This document shows positions 28,382-36,642 of a stretch of 64,000 nucleotides of DNA, in pieces (the first letter of the stretch is position 1; each line of letters begins with the position of its first letter). The DNA is from Cellulosilyticum sp. I15G10I2. Lineage in GTDB: Bacteria > Bacillota > Clostridia > Lachnospirales > Cellulosilyticaceae. The translations under genes were made by a program, and so were the position numbers. The notes under the pieces were generated by a model. That model was not told the DNA's origin. It made no database searches and saw nothing but the letters and a program-made list of their open reading frames with translations. Location: positions 17,517-81,516 of the forward strand of contig NZ_FMMP01000014.1 in assembly GCF_900095725.1 (NCBI RefSeq). The letters run 5' to 3'.

Positions 28382-31182
28382 TGAAATATGGGTTGAAGGG
28401 TTTTCAGGAGGATGCAGTGAAATCTCTTTTGAATAAGATGGAATCCATGCAACGTAGCTATGAAGCAGATGGTTCACTTTCTGCTGTAGCGTTGACTGCT
28501 CCGACTGGTGCAGGCAAAACGGTTATTTCGGCTGCTGTTGCAGAGGGATTATTTTATGGTAATGAAACATATGCGGGAGATGATAGAGCTGTAATCTTAT
28601 GGCTGTCTGATAGTCCGAGCTTGAATGAACAGACTATGAAGAGATTTGATGCAGCAACTGATTTGCTTAATGGGGCAACTGCTATGGAAGCTATTGGACC
28701 AGATTTTGCAAAGAATCATAGCAAATTGATGCCTGGACACATTTATTTCTTGAATAGACAGTTACTTGGTAAGGGCAAGAAATTGTCAAATGAAGCTGAG
28801 GGTGGACGTTCATTTTATGATGTATTGAACGATACAATTGATGATTCGGATATTCATTTGTATCTGTTCATTGATGAAGCACATAGAGGTCTTGGCTCAG
28901 GAAATGATAAAGGAACTTCAGATAGTGCTAATAAGACTATTTACAGCATTATCATTGATGGTCAGGATGGAGTGAATAAACCAATGCCTTGCGTAGTTGG
29001 TATTTCAGCTACTCCAGAACGATTCAATAATGCAATGCAAGGACGTAAGAATCGTGATATGAAAGCATCTGTTGATGTTCCAGTATCCGCAGTAAGAGAT
29101 TCTGGTCTTATCAAGGATACGATTGAACTTCGTACTCCGAAGAAAGCTGCTGACACAAAACATCAGGATTTAACACAGGCATGTGTGAAATTAGCAGAAT
29201 CATCAAAGAAGTGGAAAGATTACTGTACAGAGAAGGATAAGGATGTTCTGCCAGTAGTTATTCCATTAATGGTTGTACAGGTTGAGGATAAGGTTACAAC
29301 GGATACCTTGACTGCTTTGTGTGCTCAGATTCATAAGACTCTTCCATGGCTTGATATTTCTGATTGTTTTGCAAACGTATTTGGTGAACATGAGGATATT
29401 GTTACCACTGCAGGAAAGATTCCGTATGTGAAACCAGAAGAAGTAGAGGAACGTACTAATATTCGAGTTGTTTTTGCAAAGGATGCAATTTCAACGGGTT
29501 GGGATTGCCCTCGTGCAGAGGTTATTTATTCAAGACGTAAGCGAACTGATTCTACATATATTGCACAGCTGATTGGTCGTATGATTCGTACACCATTGGC
29601 AAGACGTGTTCCTACAATGGAAGAATTAAATACCGTAGCGTGTTATCTTCCTGAGTATGATTCAAGTACAATAGAATCTGTAGTGGAACGATTAAAAGAA
29701 GATAACGTTGCTTTGCCAGGAACAACAATTATTAAAAATCCAGCAGATGTAAAATTCTTCGGTGAAGCGAAGAAAACAGTCGAAAAGAAGCTGTCAAAAT
29801 TACAAGCTGCAGGTACATCTACATCTGCTACAACAGGTGTATCTACTACATTCGATGTTACAGGTGTTAGTATAATTTGTGAGCCATCAACATATGGTGA
29901 AAATCCAGTAGATGTTGTTTCTGGAACAGAATTTGCTGTAAATACAGAAGATGATTTTGTTGTGAATATTGATGATATCGAAGAAACTGAACAGGAATTG
30001 ACTGACGCTTTAGCACGAATTCCAAAGGTAGATAGCGATGTCATTAAATCAAGCTTCGAAGGAATCATTACTAGACAAGTGCGTCATGATAAGCCAAATC
30101 ATTTCTTAGATTTGTGGGATTGTATTGATATTATTACATCTGATATGGATGAGGATTCAGACTTGGAAAGTCAGATTCAGGAAGAATTCTACAATAATAT
30201 CGAGGGTGAAATTAAAAAGCATCCAGCAGAATTTAAGCGTTCTCTTGGAGATATCAAAAATACAACTGTTACGGTAAAACGAGTTGACCCATTGACAGGA
30301 GAAGAATTCGAAGATAAAGAGGAGCTTGTTGAGAATGATGCTGATAGATTGGTAGCATACTATAAGCATGCTGTTAGTGTATTTGCAGGAGCTTCTGATT
30401 TGATTAAATATTATATCAATAAGCGTAAAGAAGATGAATATGATTCTGATGTTCAGGCAATTGGTCGCATAGCTGCCGTGGGATATTGTATGGAAATTGT
30501 TCAGGCAATGGAAATATGGGCAGAGAATAAGACAGAAGAATTGCTTAGCTTATATGGTCCACATCGATATGCTGTGTCAGATGAACATAGAGAACGATGG
30601 GATGCTATTGAAGGTAATACAAAGCCATATATTGAACGTAATCTTAGCGTTCGGGCAAGTATCACACGTCAGAATAAAGAATATGATGCATATGAAAAAC
30701 ATATCATTAGTGACGAGATGGGTTGGTCGTATCATAACCTGAATCCTTTGGAACAAAAGGTTCTTAGAACTGAGTTGGCTAAACCTTTAAATGTAGCGTG
30801 GTACAGAAATCAAGCAAGAAACTTGAATGCATCTCTTGCAATTCCATACATAATTAATGGTAAGTTGGAACCTATGTATCCAGATTTCATTTTCTTCCAG
30901 CAGATTGGAAATGGGAATGTAGTACGTATGATTGTTGACCCACATGGAGATTGGCTTGGTGATAGCGTGGCTAAACTGAAAGGATATATTGCATACATAA
31001 AAGACCATCCAGACATGTTTGGTTCAGTACAGGCAGTTACCGATGGAAAAGGTGGAGTATGCAGATATTTGGATTTGATGAAGCCAGCTGTTCAGACCGC
31101 TATTGAAAAATTTACTGGTAGTTCTGCAAAAGAACTTTTTAATGGTCCTCTAAGTAAGGAGTACAAAATCATAGAGGAATAA
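28381..31182 (+). CDS. Type III restriction enzyme Res subunit (helicase-nuclease)
   Basis: Protein of 933 residues. SF2 helicase motifs: I TAPTGAGKTVIS (about 40-51), II IDEAHRG (about 163-169), III SATPERF, and VI QLIGRMIRTP (about 397-406). The C-terminal nuclease region has YPDFIFF (about 833) followed by MIVDPHGDW (about 851). That resembles a PD-(D/E)XK fold, but with D-x-H where E-x-K is expected. It couples translationally with mod. A hairpin terminator follows at 31243. Together with Mod it should defend the host against foreign DNA. Confidence 0.9.
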   Translation: MKYGLKGFQEDAVKSLLNKMESMQRSYEADGSLSAVALTAPTGAGKTVISAAVAEGLFYGNETYAGDDRAVILWLSDSPSLNEQTMKRFDAATDLLNGATAMEAIGPDFAKNHSKLMPGHIYFLNRQLLGKGKKLSNEAEGGRSFYDVLNDTIDDSDIHLYLFIDEAHRGLGSGNDKGTSDSANKTIYSIIIDGQDGVNKPMPCVVGISATPERFNNAMQGRKNRDMKASVDVPVSAVRDSGLIKDTIELRTPKKAADTKHQDLTQACVKLAESSKKWKDYCTEKDKDVLPVVIPLMVVQVEDKVTTDTLTALCAQIHKTLPWLDISDCFANVFGEHEDIVTTAGKIPYVKPEEVEERTNIRVVFAKDAISTGWDCPRAEVIYSRRKRTDSTYIAQLIGRMIRTPLARRVPTMEELNTVACYLPEYDSSTIESVVERLKEDNVALPGTTIIKNPADVKFFGEAKKTVEKKLSKLQAAGTSTSATTGVSTTFDVTGVSIICEPSTYGENPVDVVSGTEFAVNTEDDFVVNIDDIEETEQELTDALARIPKVDSDVIKSSFEGIITRQVRHDKPNHFLDLWDCIDIITSDMDEDSDLESQIQEEFYNNIEGEIKKHPAEFKRSLGDIKNTTVTVKRVDPLTGEEFEDKEELVENDADRLVAYYKHAVSVFAGASDLIKYYINKRKEDEYDSDVQAIGRIAAVGYCMEIVQAMEIWAENKTEELLSLYGPHRYAVSDEHRERWDAIEGNTKPYIERNLSVRASITRQNKEYDAYEKHIISDEMGWSYHNLNPLEQKVLRTELAKPLNVAWYRNQARNLNASLAIPYIINGKLEPMYPDFIFFQQIGNGNVVRMIVDPHGDWLGDSVAKLKGYIAYIKDHPDMFGSVQAVTDGKGGVCRYLDLMKPAVQTAIEKFTGSSAKELFNGPLSKEYKIIEE

Positions 31183-31208
31183 AATAATAATAGTAGGATG
31201 AGAATGTC

Positions 31209-31244
31209 ATGAATAGTGATGATTGGAAGCCTATTGAAGAATAA
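31209..31244 (+). CDS. Very short frame after res, possibly a remnant
   Basis: MNSDDWKPIEE then stop, 11 codons, with GGATGAGAA just upstream. It may be the surviving start of a deleted third operon gene, or chance. No function is claimed. Confidence 0.15.
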   Translation: MNSDDWKPIEE

Positions 31245-31288
31245 AAAGGGAAATGGATCTGAAACAAATCAGCTCCATTTCCTTTTTT
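31243..31288. terminator. Bidirectional terminator between res and the XRE gene
   Basis: A stem of about 18 bp with one or two mismatches (arms AAGGGAAATGGATCTGA and TCAGCTCCATTTCCTT), flanked by an A-run on the left and a T-run on the right. It serves both convergent genes. Confidence 0.8.
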
Positions 31289-31289
31289 G

Positions 31290-32120
31290 TTAATCATCTA
31301 AATATCTATTAAACAAATTAACAAAAGATTTCCCTAGATTATCTTTTTGAAATTCAATAAGTGCTTTTGTGTAAAGTGCATCATATACTTCTCTAGACAA
31401 GAAATTCAAAAGAGTATCATAACTGGATTCGTTTTTTGGTGACAACTTCAAATTTATATAGATATCGGCACTAATGCAAGCTTTAATATTTATGCCAGTA
31501 CCTAGTTTTTGTTGTGAGAAAAACATCTGAGATTTAGGTAAAGCAATAGCGAGTTCTTCTTTGAAACCATCTGAACAATAATCTTTAAAAGGTGTGAAGG
31601 CTTGATAACGCTGAAATGTATTACAAATCAAAGTCTTCAAAGGGTCATAGATTTCATCAAGTATACGATTGTTTAAGTATTCACTCCATGTTGTTAATGT
31701 AATATCGTTAAATAAAGCTGAGCAGTTGTCAGGGTTCATAAAAAAGTTCAGGCAATCGAGATAATCTGGGTTTTCTAATCCGTATTTGATAATTGGGGTG
31801 GATATACCAGAATAGTGTGATGCTAATGATATTGGACTTATGTCTGGTAATTTATCAGCTCCAAGTAGATAATCAACATCACAGTCGAGCTTCTCGCATA
31901 GATTAACAAGATTTTCTAAAGATGGGGATGTTGCACCAGTCTCCCATCCGCTTATTGCTCTCCTTTCGACTTCTAAGGCTTCTGCTAAAGTTTCTTGAGT
32001 TCCGCAAAATGAATATTTTTCATAGGGATTTGGATTGTTATTTATATGGTTTTTATATAACTTCCATCGCTCTTTTCGTAAATTACTAATTCGTTCTCCA
32101 AACTTAAATTTGTTATACAT
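31290..32120 (-). CDS. XRE-family HTH regulator of the element
   Basis: Protein of 276 residues. The N-terminal Cro/CI-type HTH (about 10-90) reads TQETLAEALEVERRAISGWETGATSPSLENLVNLCEKLDCDVDYLLG, here interrupted before the first helix by an insert. The remaining 180 residues have no motif I know. It is transcribed away from the replication/mobilization genes, and the two promoters overlap at 32183-32212. A repressor or switch for excision and transfer genes is the likely role, by analogy with other integrative elements. Confidence 0.82.
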   Translation of the reverse strand: MYNKFKFGERISNLRKERWKLYKNHINNNPNPYEKYSFCGTQETLAEALEVERRAISGWETGATSPSLENLVNLCEKLDCDVDYLLGADKLPDISPISLASHYSGISTPIIKYGLENPDYLDCLNFFMNPDNCSALFNDITLTTWSEYLNNRILDEIYDPLKTLICNTFQRYQAFTPFKDYCSDGFKEELAIALPKSQMFFSQQKLGTGINIKACISADIYINLKLSPKNESSYDTLLNFLSREVYDALYTKALIEFQKDNLGKSFVNLFNRYLDD

Positions 32121-32182
32121 ATATCACATATTCCTTCTTTGAATTAAAGTTATCTGTCGCAACTATGTCGTGGATGTATGAC

Positions 32183-32212
32183 ATTATACACCTTATAATA
32201 AGACTAAATCAA
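32183..32212. promoter_or_regulatory. Overlapping divergent promoters of the element
   Basis: Minus strand for the XRE gene: TTGATT (complement of 32207-32212), 18-base spacer, TGTATAAT with TATAAT at 32183-32188. Plus strand: TATAAT at 32194-32199 with a weak -35 near 32171. Repeated GTCG motifs around 32155-32172 may be operators. Confidence 0.5.
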
Positions 32213-32273
32213 GAGGCCACTTGAAATATAGCCAGTAATTCATGACAGGTTGGTAGAAAGGAGGACAAGAGCA

Positions 32274-32507
32274 ATGAAAGCAAAATTTGTTGGAATTCAG
32301 GATTTGAATTTTCAGAATGATAAAGGCGAAACCATAACTGGTAAGAATCTTTTTATTGTTTATGAAGATGAGAATGTAACTGGTCTTAAAGCCGGCAAGC
32401 TGTTCTTAAAAGAAGGAACTACTCTTCCGAAGGATGTAAAGCTTAACGATACGCTCGAGCTTAGCTTTAACATGAAGGGCAAAGTCGAAGCAATCTTTAA
32501 GGCATAA
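32274..32507 (+). CDS. Small element protein, unknown
   Basis: Protein of 77 residues, first gene of the rightward module. It starts at 32274 after GAAAGGAGG; the frame from 32250 begins upstream of that site. The sequence alternates short beta-like strands (KAKFVGIQDLNF, NLFIVYEDENV, KLFLKEG) and ends with VEAIFKA; no motif is recognised. Its place resembles that of the small Orf22/Orf23-type proteins at the start of Tn916-like transfer modules, but sequence similarity to those is not evident. Binding of single-stranded DNA is a possibility only. Confidence 0.65.
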   Translation: MKAKFVGIQDLNFQNDKGETITGKNLFIVYEDENVTGLKAGKLFLKEGTTLPKDVKLNDTLELSFNMKGKVEAIFKA

Positions 32508-32581
32508 TCACTATAAGTTTTAAGAGGGGCAAAGGGCTGGTTTAGCATCCATCCCTTTGCTTATTTTTAAGGAGGGTTGTA

Positions 32582-33172
32582 ATGGACAACATAAAGTATA
32601 ACCAGATTCGGTATAACAGAAAACGACAGTGGTACAGATTAACCCTTGGCATGGGGCAATTAATAAATTACCCAATAATCAATACACTATGGCTGTTACT
32701 AGGAGCAGGTATTTGGGGGCTAGTCAAATTGAAACAACTGTTTGAAATGGGGGTTGATGTTCCAGAACTATTAGCACCAATTTTTAATGGAAGCATCATG
32801 TTTTTTATAATAGTGGTCCCTATATTCATAGCTGTAGGAATTATACAAGGTTTAGGAGAAATTACTGCCAGAAAAGATGAAGCAAATGTTTTTCGCGCCT
32901 TTAGTGATAGGCGAGATGTGAAAAACGAAGCACCGATACTTATCTATAAGAAAAAGTTAAAGGGTAAAAATGTAATTGTCAGAGAGTTTTATACTACTAT
33001 CCCGATGGAACGCTGGCAACAAAAGAAAGAAGCGATATCAGACATAATGAACATTCATTTTGTTGCTGACTTGGAGTATGGCGGGGAATACAATGGAAAT
33101 AGAATTGTAATGAAATCTGCCAAAGGACGAGCAAATGCAAAGAAAGAAGTGTTATACGATGACATCTTCTGA
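32582..33172 (+). CDS. Element membrane protein, unknown
   Basis: Protein of 196 residues with two hydrophobic helices (about residues 23-48 and 62-88). A soluble C-terminal part of about 100 residues follows and contains DRRDVKNEAPILIYKKKLKGKNVIVREFYT. AAGGAGG precedes the ATG. Its end overlaps the start of the FtsK-like gene by 38 bases, suggesting coupled expression and a membrane partner role for that ATPase. I do not recognise a named family. Confidence 0.7.
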   Translation: MDNIKYNQIRYNRKRQWYRLTLGMGQLINYPIINTLWLLLGAGIWGLVKLKQLFEMGVDVPELLAPIFNGSIMFFIIVVPIFIAVGIIQGLGEITARKDEANVFRAFSDRRDVKNEAPILIYKKKLKGKNVIVREFYTTIPMERWQQKKEAISDIMNIHFVADLEYGGEYNGNRIVMKSAKGRANAKKEVLYDDIF

Positions 33173-33917
33173 TGAGCTGTTGATTGGATATGATTATGAT
33201 GCATGGTATGGGTATGGCGATAGAATACCTGTGGTTACAGATGCGTCTACAAGGACTAACAGCCAGACCTTAATCGCTGGTATGTCAGGCTCTGGGAAGA
33301 GCTATCTAACTAACCAGTATTTTGCGAGAATATGCCTTCAAGGTGGAGATGATTCGGTCTGTTACTTCTCGGACTTTAAGCAAGATGACACATTTGCTTA
33401 CCTGCGAGATTGTCCGAGATACTATCCGTATGATAGGACGATAGAAGCCTTGGAAATAGTTTACAATATCCTTCACAAAAGACAATCTGGTGAGGACAAA
33501 TTACGAACCCCTGTTACACTCATTTGGGATGAGTATATGGCTAATATATTGGCGTTACTCGGTACAGAAAAGAAAAAGGCGGAAGCGGTAATGCACAAGG
33601 TTTCAGAAATACTTATGCTTGGACGCTCTCTAGCCGTGAGGCTCATTATTGCTTGCCAGCGTCCGGATGCAACAGCCTTCCCAACTGGCTCAAGATTGAA
33701 TTTTGGCGTGATCATCGTAATAGGAGCAGCTATTGAAAGCGTATACTCCATGCTCATGCCAAAAGAATTAATCGAGAAAGTGGGGAATAGACAGTTTGGT
33801 ACTGGTGAAGGGGTTGTACTATTACAAGGCTCAGGTTTGCGATTTATAAAAGTACCTGTTATTAGAAATGAGGACAAATTGAAAGCTATATGCATTGATG
33901 CTTTGACAAGAGGATAA
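33135..33917 (+). CDS. FtsK/SpoIIIE/TcpA-like DNA-translocase ATPase
   Basis: P-loop ATPase of 260 residues. Walker A GMSGSGKS (about 49-56) and Walker B LIWDEYM (about 130-136) are followed by ACQRPDATAFPTG, a typical FtsK/TcpA block. There is no N-terminal membrane region, but the overlapping upstream gene supplies one. Such proteins act as coupling proteins of Tn916/ICEBs1-like and mobilizable elements, bringing DNA to a transfer channel. The ATG at 33135 has AAAGGA upstream; an ATG at 33159 is also possible. Confidence 0.85.
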   Translation: MQRKKCYTMTSSDELLIGYDYDAWYGYGDRIPVVTDASTRTNSQTLIAGMSGSGKSYLTNQYFARICLQGGDDSVCYFSDFKQDDTFAYLRDCPRYYPYDRTIEALEIVYNILHKRQSGEDKLRTPVTLIWDEYMANILALLGTEKKKAEAVMHKVSEILMLGRSLAVRLIIACQRPDATAFPTGSRLNFGVIIVIGAAIESVYSMLMPKELIEKVGNRQFGTGEGVVLLQGSGLRFIKVPVIRNEDKLKAICIDALTRG

Positions 33918-33925
33918 TACCAAAA

Positions 33926-33984
33926 GCGGTGCGGCGGCGGAGCCGCAAGCATCCGCACTGTTGGTTAGTATTACCCAACAGTGC
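33926..33984 (+). other. Rolling-circle origin: stem-loop with TAGTATTAC and GC-rich iteron-like block
   Basis: GCACTGTTGG (33955-33964) pairs perfectly with CCAACAGTGC (33975-33984). The 10-base loop TTAGTATTAC holds TAGTATTAC at 33966-33974. This is the nonanucleotide of circovirus origins, and geminiviruses use TAATATTAC, nicked before the final AC. Just upstream, GCGG repeats (33926-33940) and a GCGGC/GCCGC hairpin could be Rep-binding sites; GTGCGG also pairs with CCGCAC of the stem. The Rep gene starts about 84 bases downstream. It may act as replication origin, transfer origin or both. Confidence 0.85.
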
Positions 33985-34067
33985 ACAAATACATGGAACA
34001 TTAGAAAACACAAGGGTTTGCAGTATGTTCACAATATGGAACAAAATGCACAAAAAGGAGTTGATTA

Positions 34068-35069
34068 ATCATAGATACGCAGGCTTTTAAATATCAATTG
34101 ACAATTAATGCTCCTTTAGAAAAAGGTTACACGCATCAACGGATATTTGAAATCTTCAAAACTAATTTTAAAACATTAAATTATATGTGCCTTTCGGATG
34201 AGCAGGGTTCGCTATTTCATAGTCATGTTTTTGTGGTATTTTCATCAAGAGTTCGATTTTCGATGATAAAAAAATACTTGCCAGAAGCTCACATAGAAAA
34301 AGTGAAAGGTACTGTTTCAGATAACGTGCTATATATCAAAAAAGAAGGTAAATGGGAAGCAAACAGTTTAAAGCAAGAAACAAAAATAGAAGGTTCTTTT
34401 GAGGAATATGGAACACAGCCACCAGATAGTAAAGGCAAAAGAAATGATATGTCAGAATTATATCAGATGGTATTAGATGATATGACAAATGCAGAGATTC
34501 TTGCTATAAATCAGGATTATATTCTCCAAATAGACAAGTTGGATAAAGTGCGTACTACAATATTAACAGAGAGGTTCAAAGAAACAGTGCGTCTTGACTT
34601 GGAAGTGATATATATTAGTGGAGCTACTGGAACAGGAAAGACACGTGGGGTATTAGAACAGAATGGATACGCCAATGTATATAGAGTGACAGATTATGCA
34701 CATCCTTTTGATAGTTATAATTGTCAACCTGTAATAGCATTTGATGAATTTCGTTCCTCTCTCAAATTGAAAGAAATGCTTTTATATTGTGATATATATC
34801 CAATAGAACTTCCAAGTAGATATTCAAACAAATACGCATGTTATAACAAAGTCTTTATTGTTTCTAATTGGACTTTGGAAAAGCAATACTCAGAAGCACA
34901 GAGAGAGGATAAGGAATCATGGCAAGCATTTTTAAGACGAATACACAAAGTGATGCATTATGAACACACAGGAGACATAAAGGTGTATTCCTCTGTCAAT
35001 GAATACCTGAAACGAGATGCAGATTTTCATAATTTAAGAAAAAATGAACAGGAGAAAATGCCATTTTAA
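34068..35069 (+). CDS. rep: CRESS-type replication initiator/relaxase (HUH endonuclease plus SF3 helicase)
   Basis: About 333 residues. HUH motif I is FKYQLTIN, motif II FHSHVFVVF (HxH at about 51 and 53), motif III VLYIKKEG (nicking Tyr about 89, YxxK). Helicase: Walker A GATGTGKT (about 185-192), Walker B VIAFDEF, motif C VFIVSNW. This is the architecture of circovirus/geminivirus-like Reps and their bacterial plasmid relatives. The only ordinary start, TTG at 34098, would cut off motif I. AAAAAGGAG at 34052-34060 instead points to ATC at 34068 or ATA at 34071. The stem-loop origin is just upstream. Confidence 0.88.
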   Translation: MIDTQAFKYQLTINAPLEKGYTHQRIFEIFKTNFKTLNYMCLSDEQGSLFHSHVFVVFSSRVRFSMIKKYLPEAHIEKVKGTVSDNVLYIKKEGKWEANSLKQETKIEGSFEEYGTQPPDSKGKRNDMSELYQMVLDDMTNAEILAINQDYILQIDKLDKVRTTILTERFKETVRLDLEVIYISGATGTGKTRGVLEQNGYANVYRVTDYAHPFDSYNCQPVIAFDEFRSSLKLKEMLLYCDIYPIELPSRYSNKYACYNKVFIVSNWTLEKQYSEAQREDKESWQAFLRRIHKVMHYEHTGDIKVYSSVNEYLKRDADFHNLRKNEQEKMPF

Positions 35070-35094
35070 TTAATCTATGATGAAAGGAGTGAAT

Positions 35095-35295
35095 ATTATA
35101 AAACGTGAAATTCCTATATGGGAAAAAGCAAACCTGACATTAGAGGAAGCATCTGCATATTCTGGCATTGGGATAAACAGATTAAGAAAAATTGCTGATA
35201 ATAAAAATTGTTCGTTTGTTCTCTGGTGTGGGAGTAAGCGGTTGATTAAACGTAAAAAATTAGATGAATACATAGATAAGCAGTATTCGATATAA
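35095..35295 (+). CDS. xis: Tn916-type excisionase
   Basis: Protein of about 66 residues resembling Tn916 Xis: IPIWEKANLTLEEASAYSGIGINRLRKIA, then WCGSKRLIKRKKLDEYID. It is a winged-helix protein that steers the integrase to excision. The strong AAAGGAG (35082-35088) lies inside the longer frame from 35077, and the GTG at 35089 is too close to it. ATT at 35095 or ATA at 35098 is then the best placed start, a second non-standard start in this element. The integrase gene follows after 95 bases. Confidence 0.85.
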   Translation: MIKREIPIWEKANLTLEEASAYSGIGINRLRKIADNKNCSFVLWCGSKRLIKRKKLDEYIDKQYSI

Positions 35296-35390
35296 ATAAT
35301 GGATGTGATTTTGTTATGGACAATGAAAACATGTCAGAACTATAATATAGTTGAGCGTGTTCTCTTTATAGTTATGAAAGGAGAATTATC

Positions 35391-36641
35391 ATGGCAGTAG
35401 AGAGACGCAAAGATAATAAAAAAAGAGTTTTAAAAGAAGGTGAATATCAGCGTTCAAATGGAACATTTGAATATAAATGGAGAGATAAAAGAGGAAAGCG
35501 TCACTCCATTTACGCAAAGACGCTTGAAGAGCTTCGAGATAAGGAAGTTGATGTTTTACGAGATGCATTAGATGGTATCAGGGTAGACAAAAAGGACTTA
35601 ACAATTAATGACCTATACAACTTGTGGGTGCAACTTAAAAGAGGGTTGAAAGATAATACTTTTCAAAACTATAAATATATGTACACACAATTTGTTGAAC
35701 CAGATTTTGGATATACTAAAATTGCTGAATTAAAAAGAACAGATGTAAGAGCATTTTATAATCATCTGGCAGATGCGCAGCATTTAAAGACAGCAACAAT
35801 AGATAATATTCATACAGTAATGCATCAAGTATTAGAGCTAGGGGTTGAAGATGATTATTTAAGATATAATCCATCTGACAATGCATTGAAAGAACTCAAA
35901 AAGGCTCATAATAACGATTCGGAGAAAAAGAAAGCTCTGACAGTACCGGAACAAGAATTATTTGAAGCCTTTTTACAGAAACAAGGTCAATATCATAGGT
36001 GGTATCCTATTTTCATAGTCTTGTTATGGACTGGAATGAGAGTAGGAGAAATTACTGGTTTGCGCTGGTGTGACATTGATTTAGAGGATGAAATGATAAG
36101 TATTAATCATACCCTTGTATATTATAGCAGAGGGAAAGAGGAAGGCTGTTCATTCGCTATCAATACACCAAAGACAGAAGCTGGAAAGAGAATAATACCT
36201 ATGTTACCAAAGGTAAAAGAAGCATTTCTTTTAGAAAAACAGTATCAAGAAGAATGTGGATTGAAATGTAATACGGTTGTAGATGGATATACGGATTTTA
36301 TTTTCATCAATCGTTTTGGTGGTGTACAGCATCAAGGAACGCTCAATAAGGCATTAAGAAGAATTATTCGAGATTGCAATTATGATGTGTTAGATAACAG
36401 GAAGCAGAGTGCAGTTACACTCCCTAGATTCAGTAATCACTCATTACGGCATACGTTTACTACAAGGATGTGTGAAGCAGGAGTGAATATAAAGGCAATG
36501 CAGGATATTCTGGGACACGCTGATTCAGAGACTACAATGGATATTTATGCAGAAGCTACAAAGGATTTTAAGCGTACAGAGTTGATTAACTTCGAAGATT
36601 ATTTTAATTCACAGAAGATTGGTCAAGCTGACATTATCTAA
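35391..36641 (+). CDS. int: Tn916-type tyrosine recombinase integrase
   Basis: Site-specific recombinase of 416 residues, close to Tn916 Int in length and layout. The N-terminal arm-binding domain (RRKDNKKRVLKEGEYQRSNG and following) is three-stranded. A SAM-like core-binding domain spans about 65-165. The catalytic residues are Arg in GMRVGE (about 216), the HSLRHTF block (about 349-355), His in LGHAD (about 375) and Tyr in MDIYAEA (about 386). GAAAGGAG precedes the ATG. It catalyses integration into lysS and excision; arm-type repeats follow its stop immediately. Confidence 0.95.
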   Translation: MAVERRKDNKKRVLKEGEYQRSNGTFEYKWRDKRGKRHSIYAKTLEELRDKEVDVLRDALDGIRVDKKDLTINDLYNLWVQLKRGLKDNTFQNYKYMYTQFVEPDFGYTKIAELKRTDVRAFYNHLADAQHLKTATIDNIHTVMHQVLELGVEDDYLRYNPSDNALKELKKAHNNDSEKKKALTVPEQELFEAFLQKQGQYHRWYPIFIVLLWTGMRVGEITGLRWCDIDLEDEMISINHTLVYYSRGKEEGCSFAINTPKTEAGKRIIPMLPKVKEAFLLEKQYQEECGLKCNTVVDGYTDFIFINRFGGVQHQGTLNKALRRIIRDCNYDVLDNRKQSAVTLPRFSNHSLRHTFTTRMCEAGVNIKAMQDILGHADSETTMDIYAEATKDFKRTELINFEDYFNSQKIGQADII

Positions 36642-36642
36642 G

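Noticed and set aside
34098..35069. TTG at 34098 as the rep start
   Set aside because: It would remove most of HUH motif I and has no ribosome site; the strong site lies 38 bases upstream.
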